Source of the DNA: Forficula auricularia | Lineage: Eukaryota > Arthropoda > Insecta > Dermaptera > Forficulidae | NCBI GenBank assembly: GCA_024734495.1 | Contig: JALMQS010000085.1 | Coordinates: 22,325,077 to 22,389,076 of the forward strand | Reading direction: 5' to 3' | DNA: 64,000 bases | In this document: positions 11,271 through 23,600 of the stretch, piece by piece | Layout of the letters: every line of letters starts with the position of its first letter | How positions within the stretch are numbered: position 1 is the stretch's first letter | The notes under the pieces: generated by a model | The model's database searches: none | Told to the model about the DNA's origin: nothing | Seen by the model: the letters and a program-made list of their open reading frames with translations, nothing else | Position numbers and translations under genes: made by a program

Positions 11271-11504
11271 ATTTCAATGAAAGTAAATACATACATATAC
11301 ATAACTTGTAAATTTCACGTGTGTATATCTTGTTTAGTTTACGAGCTACAATGCTCTCTCTGACAGACGGGCGTGGACATACAGACATTCTAATGCCACC
11401 CATAGGTGCCCGTTTTATTTACTTAATAATTGTTATATAAGTAGCATTTGAATGGTTGGAACAAATGAGCTGATATTTGATATAAAATAGTTTATAGTAC
11501 TATA

Positions 11505-12348
11505 CCGGGTGATTTTTTTTAATCTTGAGACAGTCCTATAACTCAAAAACATTGCATTATATGAAAAAAACTTTCAAATAAAAGTTTATTTATATCAGGG
11601 GGGAAATTACGATAAACTGCGCTATTGTTTGTCGACCCAGAACAAGCCCTCATGGGCATTTCGAGGTCAAGTTCTGTTTTTAAATGGAAACCTATATGTT
11701 TCTGTGCATATTCTGAATCTAGAAAAAAAACTGAACAACTTTCATAAGAACTATTTTTATACGACATCAAAAGTTGATACTGGAATTCATCCAGAATGCA
11801 TGCGATACACTCTCAGAACAGTGTCGGAAAATTATTAATTATTATTAAATTATTTATTTGATCATTATTATTTGATAATTAAGTTGAATAATTGTTAAAA
11901 ATAATTATTATTTGGATTTTTTTTTGAGATCTAATTGATTTAATATTTTTTATTATTTGATGTCGTATAAAAAAAATAGTTCTAATAAAAGTTGTTCAGT
12001 TTTTTTTCTAGATTCAGAATAGGCACAGAAAAATATAGGGTTCCATTTAAAAAACAGAACTTGACCTCGAAATGCCCATGAAAGCCTGTTCTAGGTCGAC
12101 AAACAATAGCATAGTTTAGTTTCCCCTTCGATATAAACAAACTTTTTTTAAATTGAAAGTTTTTGCCGAGAGTAGCAGAATTTTTATATATTGAAGGAGA
12201 CAATAAAAGAGTGTGTCTTCTGCTGGAATTATAAAAATTTATAATTCCAGCAGAAGACACTCTTTATTGTCTCCTTCAAACTTTTTTTAATATAATGCAC
12301 TGTTTTTGAGTTATAAGACAGTCTCAAGATAAAAAAAAACTCACCCGG
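11505..12348. mobile_element. CCGGGTGAG-family element, copy 3
   Basis: Both termini are intact (CCGGGTGATTTT on the left, AAACTCACCCGG on the right) between TA dinucleotides at 11503-11504 and 12349-12350. The two halves are inverted copies. A hammerhead-family foldback (12152-12277) is nested in the right arm. Confidence 0.75.
12152..12277. mobile_element. Short foldback of the hammerhead family, 13-bp target duplication
   Basis: attgaaagtttttgccgagag to tgtctccttc, flanked by AAACTTTTTTTAA at 12139-12151 and 12278-12290. The central part carrying the ribozyme-like motif is deleted, leaving only the outer hairpin. Confidence 0.68.
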
Positions 12349-12350
12349 TA

Positions 12351-13250
12351 TATAAAAATTAAGTAGCTAAATACAAGATTACCAATTTTTTATTCTTTTT
12401 ATAAATGGTATATTATATTTCAAATACTTGTCACTGATTATAATGTCCATCGCTGTATATTAATATATATGAAGATTTATATTTTTATCTAATTTATTTA
12501 TTTATTTTTTAATATATAACTAAATTTCAGTCATTTTATTAGAATGTGTGATTATATTTAATTTTTTATTTATATATATATAATATATAATTATATAAAT
12601 ATATATCTAGTGCTGAATGATGTTTCATCCGCCCTTACGGATAATATTCAAAATTTTTTTTACAGAATTATTTACATAAAAAAAAAAAAATCAATTATTT
12701 GTTTGTAAAGTTTAAAAAAATGTATTTTAAATTGAAAATAACAATTTTTTTTTTTAATTAAAATGCTAGGCAAATGCAAAAAAATAGTTGCACATGAGTA
12801 AAAAAATCAATCAAGCAAGGTGAAGGAATATATAGAATTCAATCAAGAGTCAGGTAGCAAGGCCGTAGACAGAAAAAAAAAATTGGTGGGGGTGGGGGGT
12901 GTAACCACTATAAATATGAACGGAACTAAAATTTTAGGTTGTTTTTTTAACGTGACTGTACTTTTTACACTAGGAAATCTTTATATGGATACACACATAC
13001 TTGCCGGATCGTTTCCAAACCATTGATCTTATATCCCCTCTACTAAAAATAATCGCCCAAATATTTTTTATCGTGGTAAATAATTTCAATTTTTTTTTTT
13101 TAAGTTACCCCGAATATATTATTCTAACAAATATTAGTTTTTCATCAAGATGGTGAAGTCGTTCAATGAAAAAAGAAATAAAATAATGATCATTTCCCCA
13201 CCCTTTCCCTATCTACCCTATGTTAAAAATGTAATTTTGAATTGCAATTA
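12351..13250. other. AT-rich intergenic DNA
   Basis: No gene recognised. The segment around 12850-12900 (ccgtagacag followed by a G-rich run) resembles repeat starts at about 49925 and 55105. Confidence 0.4.
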
Positions 13251-14169
13251 CAGGGTGGCGCAGATGAATCGGGTGGTTTTAAAATACTTGGTGGTGGTTT
13301 TGAAGTGGACTGTACGCCTGGAGTGGGGGAGCCAGGGGTTCTGCGGTCTTCGTGCTGTGGTGGGGGGGGGGGGGGGAGTTTCAGTTGCAGCCTTTCATTT
13401 TCAAAAAAGTAAGGCCCAATTATCCCTACCTTAGAAACCCCACACCAAACCGTCACTTTGTCACTATGGAGAGGCCGTTGGTGTAGGTCTCTTGGGTTAG
13501 TGTCGGCCCAGTAACGGCAATTTTGCTTGTTGACGTAGCCGTTAATGTGAAAGTGAGCCTCGTCAGACATCATGATAATCAGGTTTTCATCTTCCAATAA
13601 CTCCAACATCCGTTGGCTAGACTGAAGCCTTTGAAGATGGTCTGTTGGGAGAATCTTCTGGACCACCATGATTTTATAGGGGTGGAATTTCAGTTCTTTG
13701 TTAAGAATCCTTTGAAGGCTCCGACGTGACATTCCAAGAGCTTGAGCACGATGTCTCGTTGATCGACGTGGGCTCGTAATGACATCGCGTCTCACACGCT
13801 CCACGTTCTCAGGCGTTCTTATTGTTTGAGATCTAGACGTCCATTTTGGAGCACATGAACCAGTAGTGCGGAAATTATGCACCCAACTCAATATCGTATC
13901 TCGCTTAGGAACACTACCGCGAGGTGGGATGTTGAAACGCCGGCGAAAGGCACGCGTCACAGCAACAATTGACTCGTTATTGCGTATAAACTCTTCCACT
14001 GCGAAAACACGATGCTCAACGGACCACGTAGCCATCGCGACTGACTGCCAGTCTGCAACTGAAACTTCCCGTCCCCCCCACCACAGCACGAAGACCGCCG
14101 AACCCCTGGCTCCCCCACTCCAGACGTACAGTCCACTTCAAAACCACCCGATCCATCTGCGCCACCCTG
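13251..14169 (-). mobile_element. Tc1/mariner-type transposon with long terminal inverted repeats, internally deleted
   Basis: Ends CAGGGTGGCGCAGATG and its inverse, with inverted repeats of roughly 115-145 bp that contain a long G (or C) run. TA dinucleotides flank both ends (13249-13250 and 14170-14171). The interior codes for the N-terminal part of a transposase on the minus strand. Confidence 0.78.
13398..14035 (-). pseudogene. Truncated transposase of the Tc1/mariner superfamily
   Basis: Translation from the ATG at 14035 gives about 210 residues: N-terminal HTH (FAVEEFIRNNESIVAVTRAF), linker, second HTH (RHRAQALGMSRRSLQRIL), then MSDEAHFHINGYVNKQNCRY with the first catalytic Asp and KVTVWCGV. 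It stops at GPYFFENE, where the sequence runs into the terminal repeat, so the second and third catalytic acidic residues are missing. The reading frame itself is intact over this part. The protein cannot be an active transposase. Confidence 0.8.
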
Positions 14170-14285
14170 TATTTCATGTTTGGTGTGTGGTAAATCGTCT
14201 TCAAATTTTAACAGTGTGTGTGTATTATGCTTTTAATGACTTATATTCCAAGTTTCAAAAACTTTTTGAATTTTTCCATTTGTGA

Positions 14286-14574
14286 AAAAACTACCTAAAA
14301 CTCTGGAGGGAATTATGGGAAACATCATATAATTTCGGAAAGATATATAAATATATATTCTCTATTCTATACAATAAATTAAATTTATTTATTTTCGTTA
14401 ATATTTTTCTTTATTTACACACTATGTAGATGTCAGGAATTTGGACAAATAATAAAATAAATAAAAGTGTGCTTATTTCATTTATGTACTTAATAAGCCT
14501 TTAGAATTTATTTATTTTGTTTTTACTAATTATTTAAATGTACAGCGGCTGTCTTAGGCCCTCTAGCACCCTGG
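14286..14574. other. AT-rich spacer
   Basis: No feature recognised. Confidence 0.4.
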
Positions 14575-15202
14575 CAGGTCTATTCTCTAAGCAAAAACGT
14601 TAACTTTTAACATCCGAATTCAGCGTTAATTAATTTTAACACATCCTTGCCTCAAATTGCTATTCAGTAAGAAAAAAGCGTTAATATTTAGTCAAAAGTG
14701 TTAAAAATTAAAGTCATGCCAGAGGGTGCCTTTAATATTTTAACACAGTATTTAATAGACAAACATGGCGTCTATAAAAGTCAAAAACTTTTGGTGTTAA
14801 AATAAGATTTATTACAATTTTTAGGATTAATATTTATACTTTTTGAGACATCATAAAAAATTATCCTCTTCTAAATAATAATAATTTCAGAATATAAAAT
14901 TTTTTATTAATAAAAATAAATTAACCAAGCGAACTGTCAGATATTAGATTGAGAATAACAAATGAAGTTAGTATTGCGCATGCGCGAGAGGCTATCGAGG
15001 GATGTAAAATCACGAACAAGCAGAAAACTTAGCTATCTTCGTATGGATCGTTAACACCTGGTGTTAAAAAGTAAAATGTTAACGACGCTGTTAAAACTTG
15101 GTTTAGAGAATAGCATTTTTTAACGCTGGGCTTATTACTTTACTTTTTAACACCCAATTTAGGATGTTAAATTTTAACATCTGTTTTTAGAGAATAGACC
15201 TG
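14575..15202. mobile_element. Terminal-inverted-repeat element, about 630 bp
   Basis: Left end CAGGTCTATTCTCTAAGC and right end inverse (TAGAGAATAGACCTG). The subterminal parts contain repeated gttaa/ttaac motifs. The target duplication is unclear. The perfect palindrome TGCGCATGCGC lies inside at about 14976. No ORF. Confidence 0.5.
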
Positions 15203-15725
15203 TTGGGCGGATTTTACACATGGCGCCCCTTGTAAGGATTGAGTATTTCGATAAACTGCAGTTTGGTTCATTTGCCCGAAAAGAAATTTTAATAAAAAAA
15301 ATCAATATTCACACGGTTTTTATTTTTAAAATATTACTAAAATAACAAAAACATTTATTATTTTTACTGATTTTAGTGATCTCTTTTCGGGCAAAGTTTC
15401 TTATTAGAAGGGTAAAAAATCTAAATTCTCAGCAAAGTTATTTTCGATTGAGAGAGAGATTTTAAAGCTAGATTAAGCTGCCTTTGAGCTACAGTGGATC
15501 GCAGATATGTTTTTAGTAATTTGTGTGTTTGAGAAGCCCTCTAGTGATCAATATAAATGGCATGAATCATTTATACTCAGATTGTATATTTTGCTTGGGT
15601 TTGACACCCCCTATACATTCAGCGGTCACTTGCCTGAGATTAAACATATTACAAAAATTTTGTAATTTTAAAAAACAAATTATGGATATACATATATATA
15701 ATTTGAAAATAATTTATTATGGATA
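15203..15725. other. AT-rich intergenic DNA
   Basis: No convincing coding sequence. A small open frame at 15523-15726 has no recognisable similarity. Confidence 0.3.
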
Positions 15726-16884
15726 AACCGGGTGAGTATTTTATTTTGAGACAGTCCTATAACTCAAAAACAGTGCATTTTATGGGAAAAAGTTTCAAAT
15801 AAAAGTTGTTTGTCGACCTAGAACAAGCCCTCAAGGATATTTCAATGTCAAGTTCTTCCTTTTAAATGGAAACGTATATTTTTCTATACGTCTCCCCAAT
15901 CTACAAAAAAAACTGAACAACTTTCATAAAAACTATTTTTTTATACGACATCAAATAAACAAAATACATGAATCAATTAGATCTCAAAAAAAAATCTTAA
16001 TAATTATTTTTAACAATTATTCAACTCAATTATCAAATAATAATGATTAAATAATTAATTATTAAATCGAAAAGTCACAACAATGAAAATAAGTGTTTAA
16101 AATGATCTTAAAACTTCGTTATATTTAGATTTAAGAGATTATTTTCTACTGAATAGAAATATTTAAAATTCTTGAGCTTAAAAAAGTTTATTTCTCGTAT
16201 CAATCCAGTAGATAGTTACATATATTGTATTAGTATAATAAAAATGGAGTATTTTTTTTTTGTTGAAGACGGAATTAAAATGGTCTTAAGAATGTGGAAG
16301 AACTGTTAGGGGCAGGCATTGAAATGAATGCCGAGCGTTTTCCTGATAAGAATACACCCTCACAAGCTTCATTTTATTGTGTTGTAAATCTGTTAAAAAA
16401 AATAAGGGAATTGGAACTGGAATTCATACAGAAGACTTGTAATACAATCTGGAATGTCACAGAACATAGTCGGAAAATTATTAAATTATTAATTATTATT
16501 AAATTGTTTATTTAATAATTAATTATTTAATCATTATTATTTCATAATTAAGTTGAATAATTGTTAAAAATAATTATCAAGAATTTTTTTGAGATCTAAT
16601 TGATTCATGTATTTTGTTTATTTGATGTCGTATAAAAAAATAGCTTTTATGAAAGTTGTTCAGTTTTTTTTGTAGATTAAGGAGACGTATAGAAAAATAT
16701 ACGTTTCCATTTAAAAAACAGAACTTGACATTGAAATACCCTTGAAAGCCTGTTCTAGGTCGACAAACAATAGCGTAGTTTAGTTTCCCCCTAGATATAA
16801 ATAAACTTTTATTTGAAACTTTTTTCCATATAAATGCACTGTTTTTGAATTATAAGACTGTCTCAAGATAAAAAACTCAGCCGG
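15726..16884 (+). mobile_element. CCGGGTGAG-family element, copy 4
   Basis: Left end ccgggtgagtattttattttg, right end gataaaaaactcagccgg before TA. Inverted halves flank a transposase HTH relic (16294-16515; [17 protein letters not shown]). The relic frame is broken at both ends. Confidence 0.7.
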
Positions 16885-17473
16885 TATACGTATATCCATA
16901 ATATATTATTTTTGAATTATAATTATAGACAAATAAATACGAGAAAGCATAAGTTTGGTTCCCTTTATGTACGACTCGGCATGAAAAGATAAATTAATTA
17001 GGAATTAAATTTATGTTTCCATTTTGGCCCCAGGGGTCTAAATGGGGCCTATTCAAATGGAAAGAAAGCTAGGGCTTTATTCTCGTTTAATATTTTCACA
17101 GTATTTTTTTATTTATTTAGTTTTTGGTCAAATTTCTGACAACTACATAGAAGATAAATAAATAAATTGAATGTGTGTTTAATTGATAATAAAAATGGAA
17201 TGTCAGTCAAATTTGTTTGACATAAAAAAACAAAAAAAAAAAACAAGGAGTATTAAATATATTTATATATATATATATATACACAAATTGTATTTTTTTT
17301 TTTTTTAATTAAATAAGAATAATTGTAAATGATTTATGAAACAAAAGACAACAAAAAAAACAAAATTAACAAATGATGAAAATTATTATAAAAAAAAAAG
17401 AAAATGTTAAAAAAATAATACTCTTCTGATTAGGAAAGAAAGAAAGAGAAAATAAAAAGAGAAAGTAGAAAAA

Positions 17474-17504
<31 letters not shown>

Positions 17505-17567
17505 CTTTCATTTATCATAAAAAATATAATAATAATAAAAAATAATAATAATAATAATAATATATGG
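16885..17567. other. AT-rich spacer and probable Ras 3' UTR
   Basis: Lies 3' of the Ras stop codon (minus strand). Contains (TA)n near 17262 and an (AG)n run at 17478-17504. TTTATT on this strand (AATAAA on the Ras strand) occurs several times but no single site can be chosen. Confidence 0.4.
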
Positions 17568-17636
17568 TTATAAAAGAACACATCTTCGATAAATCGGTAT
17601 CCGACCTTTGCGTTTGTCTTTACTTCGATTGTGTTT
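17568..17636 (-). CDS. Ras85D: Ras coding exon 7 (hypervariable tail, CAAX)
   Basis: 69 nt after acceptor TTTCTTTTTCAG; encodes [19 protein letters not shown], then VLL and TAA. The basic stretch suits plasma-membrane binding next to the prenylated Cys185. Confidence 0.88.
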   Translation of the reverse strand, partial: KHNRSKDKRKGRIPIYRRCVLL

Positions 17637-20600
17637 CTGAAAAAGAAAAAAACAAAGAAAGATATTAGATAAAGAAACAAAATATTATTAAAAAATAAAA
17701 ATAAGCTGACGTGTTCTGATGTGGCCATCCACTTAACTTTACCATACAACCTGACCCCTCACTTATATTTAATATTTAATAAAATTATTTATAATCATGT
17801 AGGGAAGGGGGGGGGTTAGTTTTTGTATTTTTAGTCTTCTGGGGTCCCACTGATTATGCATACAAAATTTGGTTGAGTTTGGCACAAGAACCTATATTTT
17901 CATTTTTTGACCCCCCCCCCCATTTTGGGCGGTTAGTTTTTGCATTTTTAGACTTCTGGGGTTCCACTGATTATGTATACAAAATTTGGTTGAGTTTGGT
18001 ACAAGGGCCTAGATTTTGAATTTTTAACCCCCCCTCCAACCCCTTTAATTTTAGGTCGATCTGCACCAAAATCTGATCAGCTCTTAATCTCAATGAACCA
18101 AAACTACGTGTGAAATTTGGTTTCGATATTCATACTAGTTTTTGAGTTAGCTCGTCCACAAAAATTTGCTAACGCACAGACTAACTAACTAACAGACATT
18201 TTGCCAAAAAAATTATTTTCTCGAAAAATATAATTTTTTCGATGTTCATTTATTAGGGCTATTTTGTAGAGCGAAATGCCATGGTTTCGCTCAAGGGGCT
18301 GATATACAATTAATATCCCAGGATTGGCGCTAAATATTTCACTTAAGAGTTAAATTTTCATTTGTAAAATTTCTCGGTCTAGTGATTCTAAATTTAAACA
18401 CATAGCCATCATATTGGTAGTTTAAAATAAACTGACACGTTCTGATGTGGCCATCCACTTGACTTTACCATACACCCTGGCCCCTCACTTATATTTAATC
18501 TTCTATATATATAAAATTAAGGTTTTGTCTATACATTGGTCCAAATCACGCCAAATTTTGGTTGTACACGTTTCAAGCAAAGTTATGAACGAAAACACCC
18601 TCAACAAAATTCCTGTCTGTCTGTTTCAGTGGTTTCCGCGAAAAGTTGCTCACGATTCACGTCAAAACGGCTGAAGGGATTATTATGAAATTTCATATTT
18701 GTATCAGAGGTCTTCTAACTTACGTTTTTAGCTATATAACGTTTTGATATTTTGACCCCAAAAGGGGGTTTGGGGGGGGGGGTGCACGAATGAAAATTAT
18801 CAAATAACTCTTAAACTATTAACTCTACGGGAAATTTTATAATGAGCAAAGTTGTAGGGGATGTGATTTCTGACAACTTTTGTTTAAAAAATTCCCCCAA
18901 AAAAACCCAAAAAGGGGGGAAGGAGAAAAATATATAAATTCTTGCCCTTGGAGCAAACTCAACCAAATTTTGTATACATAATCTGTGGGTCACTAGAAGG
19001 CTAGAAATGCAAAAACTGGGTGCGGGGGTGGGTTAGGGCATGGAATGCGTGGAGTGGAATGGCGGTGGAGTGAGGGAGTATGGCGGAGTAGGGGGGGGAG
19101 GCACGGGGGTGGTGCAAGGTTGGTGGATGGGGGGTTCAGGTGAGGGTCCGGTGGCGTAGTGGGGTGGTACGGGGTGGGGGGTGCAGGTTAGAGTGTTGAA
19201 GTGGTGGTGTGGGGGCGGGGGTTGGGGTGCTGGGTGGGTTTCGGGGAGTGTGGTGGGTTGGAGTGGGGGTGAGGTTTGGGTTCTGTGGTATGGGGGCGGG
19301 GGTTGGGCACGGGTTCATGGTGCGGGGGTAGGGGTGCTGGATGGGTCGGGGGGGAGTGTAGTGTGAGGGTGGGATTCGTGGGTTGGGGGTCCAGGGGGCG
19401 TGCCCCCTGGCTAGCAAGAGGGCCGCCGAAGGCGGGCCTTGCAGCTAGTATTTAATAAAATTATTTATAATCATGTAGGGTAGGGGGGTTAGTTTTTGCA
19501 TTTTTAGACTTCTGGGGGCCCACTGATTATGTTTACAAAATTTGGTTGAGTTTGGTACAAGAGCTTAGATTTTTGAATTTTTAACCCCCCCCCCCCCTTA
19601 ATTTTGGGTCAATATGCACCAAAAACTAATCAGCTCTTAATCTCAATAGACCAAAACTACGTGTGAAATTTGGTTTCGATATTCACACTAGTTTTTGAGC
19701 TAGCTCGTCCACAAAAATTTGGTAACGCACAGACTAACTAACAGACATTTTGACAAAACAATTATTATCTCGAAAAATATAATTTTTTCAATGTTCACTT
19801 ATTAGAGGTTTTTTGTAGAGCGAAATGCGATGGTTTAGATAAATTTTTTTAATTCAGCCATTTTTGAGATATTTCGAAAAAAGAAGGAAAAAAACCACTT
19901 TTTTCATGCACGATTACAATACTTGACCATACCCTGTATGGTAAAGTAAAAAGATGGTTGAGTGTATCGAATTTTAAATTTGTTCCAAATTCCAAGGAGA
20001 CACTGTGTGGTTTGATTCCCGAGAAAGTGAAAACAGCCCTTCTGACATATATTTAATTAATAATAATACTTACAACTTTTCTGATTTCTCTAACTAGAGT
20101 GTAAAATGCCTCGTCGACGCCCAGGCGTGTCTTGGCGGAGGTTTCTACAAATGGCACGGCGTAGCGATGGGCCAGCAGAAGGGCCTGCTCCCTGTCCACT
20201 GTCCGCGTAGGCAAATCACACTTGTTGCCAACCACTTGGTAAGAAAGAGAGAGAGAGAGAAAGAGAAAGACACATTCATTAGACAGACAAGGCAACACAC
20301 ACCACGTGACTTTGAGATCTTATTTTATCTACTCTTATTAAATGAGCAATTCTTCTATATATTTAGAAAATAAGCTGACGTGTTCTGATGTGGCCATCCA
20401 CTTGACTTTACTATACAACCTGGCCCCTCACTTGTATTTAATATTTAATAAAAATTTTTTGCAACGAAATTTTCTCTGGAGAGAGACGGACTGGTAGAAA
20501 TTTTAATTGAATGTAATGGAAGGCAGACCAGGAGGGGGGTAGTGAGGAAAGAAAAAACTAACACATATAAAATAAGGTGTATCCCTTCCTTTCAAACCGA

Positions 20601-23600
20601 CGCTTCGGAGGATTCCTCCCTCCCTCTTCAGGGCTTCAAAGGGTCAATGAATGAAACAAAAAAATAAAATGTTTCCTTCTTCTCTCCACAGCTGCGTTCA
20701 AAAGCATTCTTCACTTTTAACAAAGGCATAGAAAAACATTTTTTTTTCCTCCTTTTCTTAATTATAAAAGGAGGAAAAAAAAATGTTTTTTGTTTCATTC
20801 ATTGACCCTTTGAAACCCTGAAGAAGGAGGGAAAAATCCTCCGAAACGTCGGTTTGAAAGGAGGAAGGATTCCAATAAATTACACCTTATTTTATATGTG
20901 TTAATTTTTTCTTTCCTCACTACCCCCCCTCTTGGGCTGCCTTCCATTACATTGAATTTAATAAAATTATTTATAATCATGTAGGGTAGGGGGGGGGTTA
21001 GTTTTTCCATTTATAGACTTCTTGGGACCCACTGATTATGTATACAAAATTTGGTTGAGTTTGGTAAATGGCCAAGATTTTCCTTTTTTACCCTCCGCCC
21101 TTCCCCCCCCCCCATTTTGGGTGGTTAGTTTTTGCATTTTAGACTTCTGGGGGTCCACTAATTATGTATACAAAATTTGCTTGAGTTTGCTCAAACGACC
21201 TAGATTTTTAATTTTTAACCCCCCTCCACTTCCCTTAATTTTGGCTCGATATGCACCAAAATCTAATCAGCTCTTAATCTCAATGGACCAAAACTACCTG
21301 TAAAATTTGGTTTCGATATTCACACTAGTTTTTGAGCTAGCGCGTCCACAAGAATCTCGTAACGCACAGACTAACTAACTAACAGACAATTTGACAAAAC
21401 AATTATTATCTCGAAAAATATAATTTTTTACTTATAAGGGCTTTTTTGTAGAGCGAAATGCCATGGTTTCGCTCAATTTTTTTAATCGAAATAGTTTCAG
21501 CCGTTTTTGAGATATTTCGAGAAAAAAGAAGGAAAAAAAACACTTTTTTCATGCACGATTACAATACTTGACCATACCCTGTATGGTAATTTAAAAAGGC
21601 TATAAGATTTCGTTGAAAATTATGATTAGAGAATTTTTGGGTCGACAAATCGAACTGTCAGGGTCTCATGTTCAGGTAACTTTAATTTGATTGGTTTATT
21701 CTTAATTAAACTGTTTTTTTTTTTTTTTTTTTTTTTAATTTTAAAATCCTCTAATAATTCATTACAAATATTAATATTTTAATATTTAATTAGGAAATTC
21801 AATTAATGAGGATTGATTGGAGGATGAATTGGAGGGACTGAAAACCAATCGACTTGATTGAGGAATAATGGAATTGAAATAATTATCGGAAAAGAGGTTT
21901 TTTTATCTAATTAGATTTTTCCTCTTATTAAAAACAAGAACTAAAGATGAATAAGGACACTCGATGGTGGAGAAGTAATCTCCGGAATCGAAGCAAAAAA
22001 TACAATGTATACATTAATTAATGTAAAATAATTGGTTTAATAAAATTTATAAAAAAAAAAAAAAAAATAATCAATTAATAAGTGGTATTCTATTGAATTG
22101 AAGGCGGCGGAGTGGTAGAACTCAATGCTGAATTGATGCAAAGGCAGCCCAAGGATAAAGAAAACCACAAATTCCGAATAAAAGAATTTATTTGAACGTC
22201 ATTTTCATCCTCTTAAAAAAAAAAAAAAAACTCGACTATTCGGACGATTGTTTCTCCTTCTTAAGAGTTTGAAAGGGTAAACGAAAGAACCTCTCTGTAT
22301 ATGAATATTATCTTTAACTAGCTGAAAGGCCCGCCTTCGGCGGCCCTCTTGCTATCCCCTTAATCCCCCCCCCCCAGCACCATGCACTCGAGCCACCACC
22401 ACACTGACACTGAACCCCCACCCCCGCACTATGCACCCGCGCCCACACCACCACCCAGACACTGCACCCCACCCACCCCGCACCCAGTTTTTGCATTTCT
22501 AGCCTTCTAGCGACCCATACATTATGTGTACAAAATTTGGTTGAGTTTGCTACAATAGCAAGAATTTACATTTTTTGACCCCCCCCATTTTGTGTGGTTA
22601 GTTTTTGTATTTCTAGCCCACAGGTTATGTATACATACTAGAAAATCATAAGATGACATCATCTTATGATTTTCTAATAAATTGAATCTATTATCATCCG
22701 CAAATTGAAATCTTTCATATGTATACATAATTTGGTTGAGTATGCTCCAAGGGCAAGAATTTACATTTTTTCACCCTCCCCACTTTTTTGGGGAATTTAA
22801 AAAAAAAAAAGTCAGAAATCACATCCCCTACAACTTTGCTTATAATAAAATTTGCTGTAGAATTAATAGTTTAGGAGTTAAATTGAAAGTTTTTGTGCCG
22901 AGAGTAGCAGAATTTTTATATATTGATGGAGACAATAAAAGAGTGTAACAAGACTATAGTTTCGAGGGCTTTGCCCTATTCATCAGTCTATTATAATTGA
23001 TTCACAGGAATTAATTTATGAATGTCACTGATGAAGAGGGGCAAAACCCTCGAAAACTATAGTCTCGTTATAAATAAATAAAATTTATAATTCGAGCAGA
23101 AGACACACTCTTTTATTGTCTCCTTCAGTTTAGGAGTTATTTGATAATTTTCATTCGTGCGCCCCCCGCCCCAAGTTTGAGTTGTTTGCCATAAAAGAAT
23201 TTAGTCTTTTTGATTTTAAGTCGATTCTTCCACGTTTTCAGTAGAGGTTGCCATTAATAGTCAAAACATCAAAAATGGAATGCAATAAGGTTATTCCTCT
23301 AGTATTAGATGAGAATCAATCGTTATTTTTGATTTTATGTCGATTCCTCCATGTCTTCAGCAATGGTTACCAATAAAAACCGAAATGTCAAAAATCCAAT
23401 ATAGAATGGTTATTCCTCGACTATTAAATGAAAATTATTTTGAATTAATGTCAATATGAACTACAAATTGCAAGTGATATCTGATTAATAATAAAGGAAC
23501 AAACATATTAATATTTCAAATGAATTTGGATAAAGTTTAGCAACGATCCGTTGCAGTTTATTTATATTATATACTGTAATGAAATAAGCACCCCTTGGCC

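Larger units (their letters stand above)
20405..21592 (+). mobile_element. ACTTTACCATACA-family element, copy 3, carrying a hammerhead foldback
   Basis: Left end ACTTTACTATACA at 20405, right end TGTATGGTAATTT at 21580-21592. Split by the palindromic element 20454-20955. Non-coding. Confidence 0.55.
22881..23126. mobile_element. Hammerhead-bearing foldback, 13-bp target duplication
   Basis: attgaaagtttttgtgccgag to tgtctccttc, flanked by AGTTTAGGAGTTA at 22868-22880 and 23127-23139. The uninterrupted Helitron sequence (inverse at about 18810-18825) confirms the insertion. It carries two opposed ribozyme-like cores. Confidence 0.75.
22318..23195 (-). mobile_element. Helitron H1, 5'-truncated, with nested foldback
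   Basis: On the minus strand the 3' end is hairpin GGGCCGCCGAAGGCGGGCC, TTTCAGCTAG, at 22318. Sequence matches the copy at 18499-19448 up to about 23190, where another repeat replaces the 5' end. The hammerhead foldback 22881-23126 is inserted inside. Confidence 0.65.

Noticed and set aside
13223..13397. C-terminal extension of the transposase frame (proline run)
   Set aside because: It reads through the terminal inverted repeat with its C-run; not part of the transposase.
19136..19417. 93-aa Pro/Thr-rich minus frame and 61-aa Gly-rich plus frame
   Set aside because: Translation of the low-complexity G-rich core of a Helitron.
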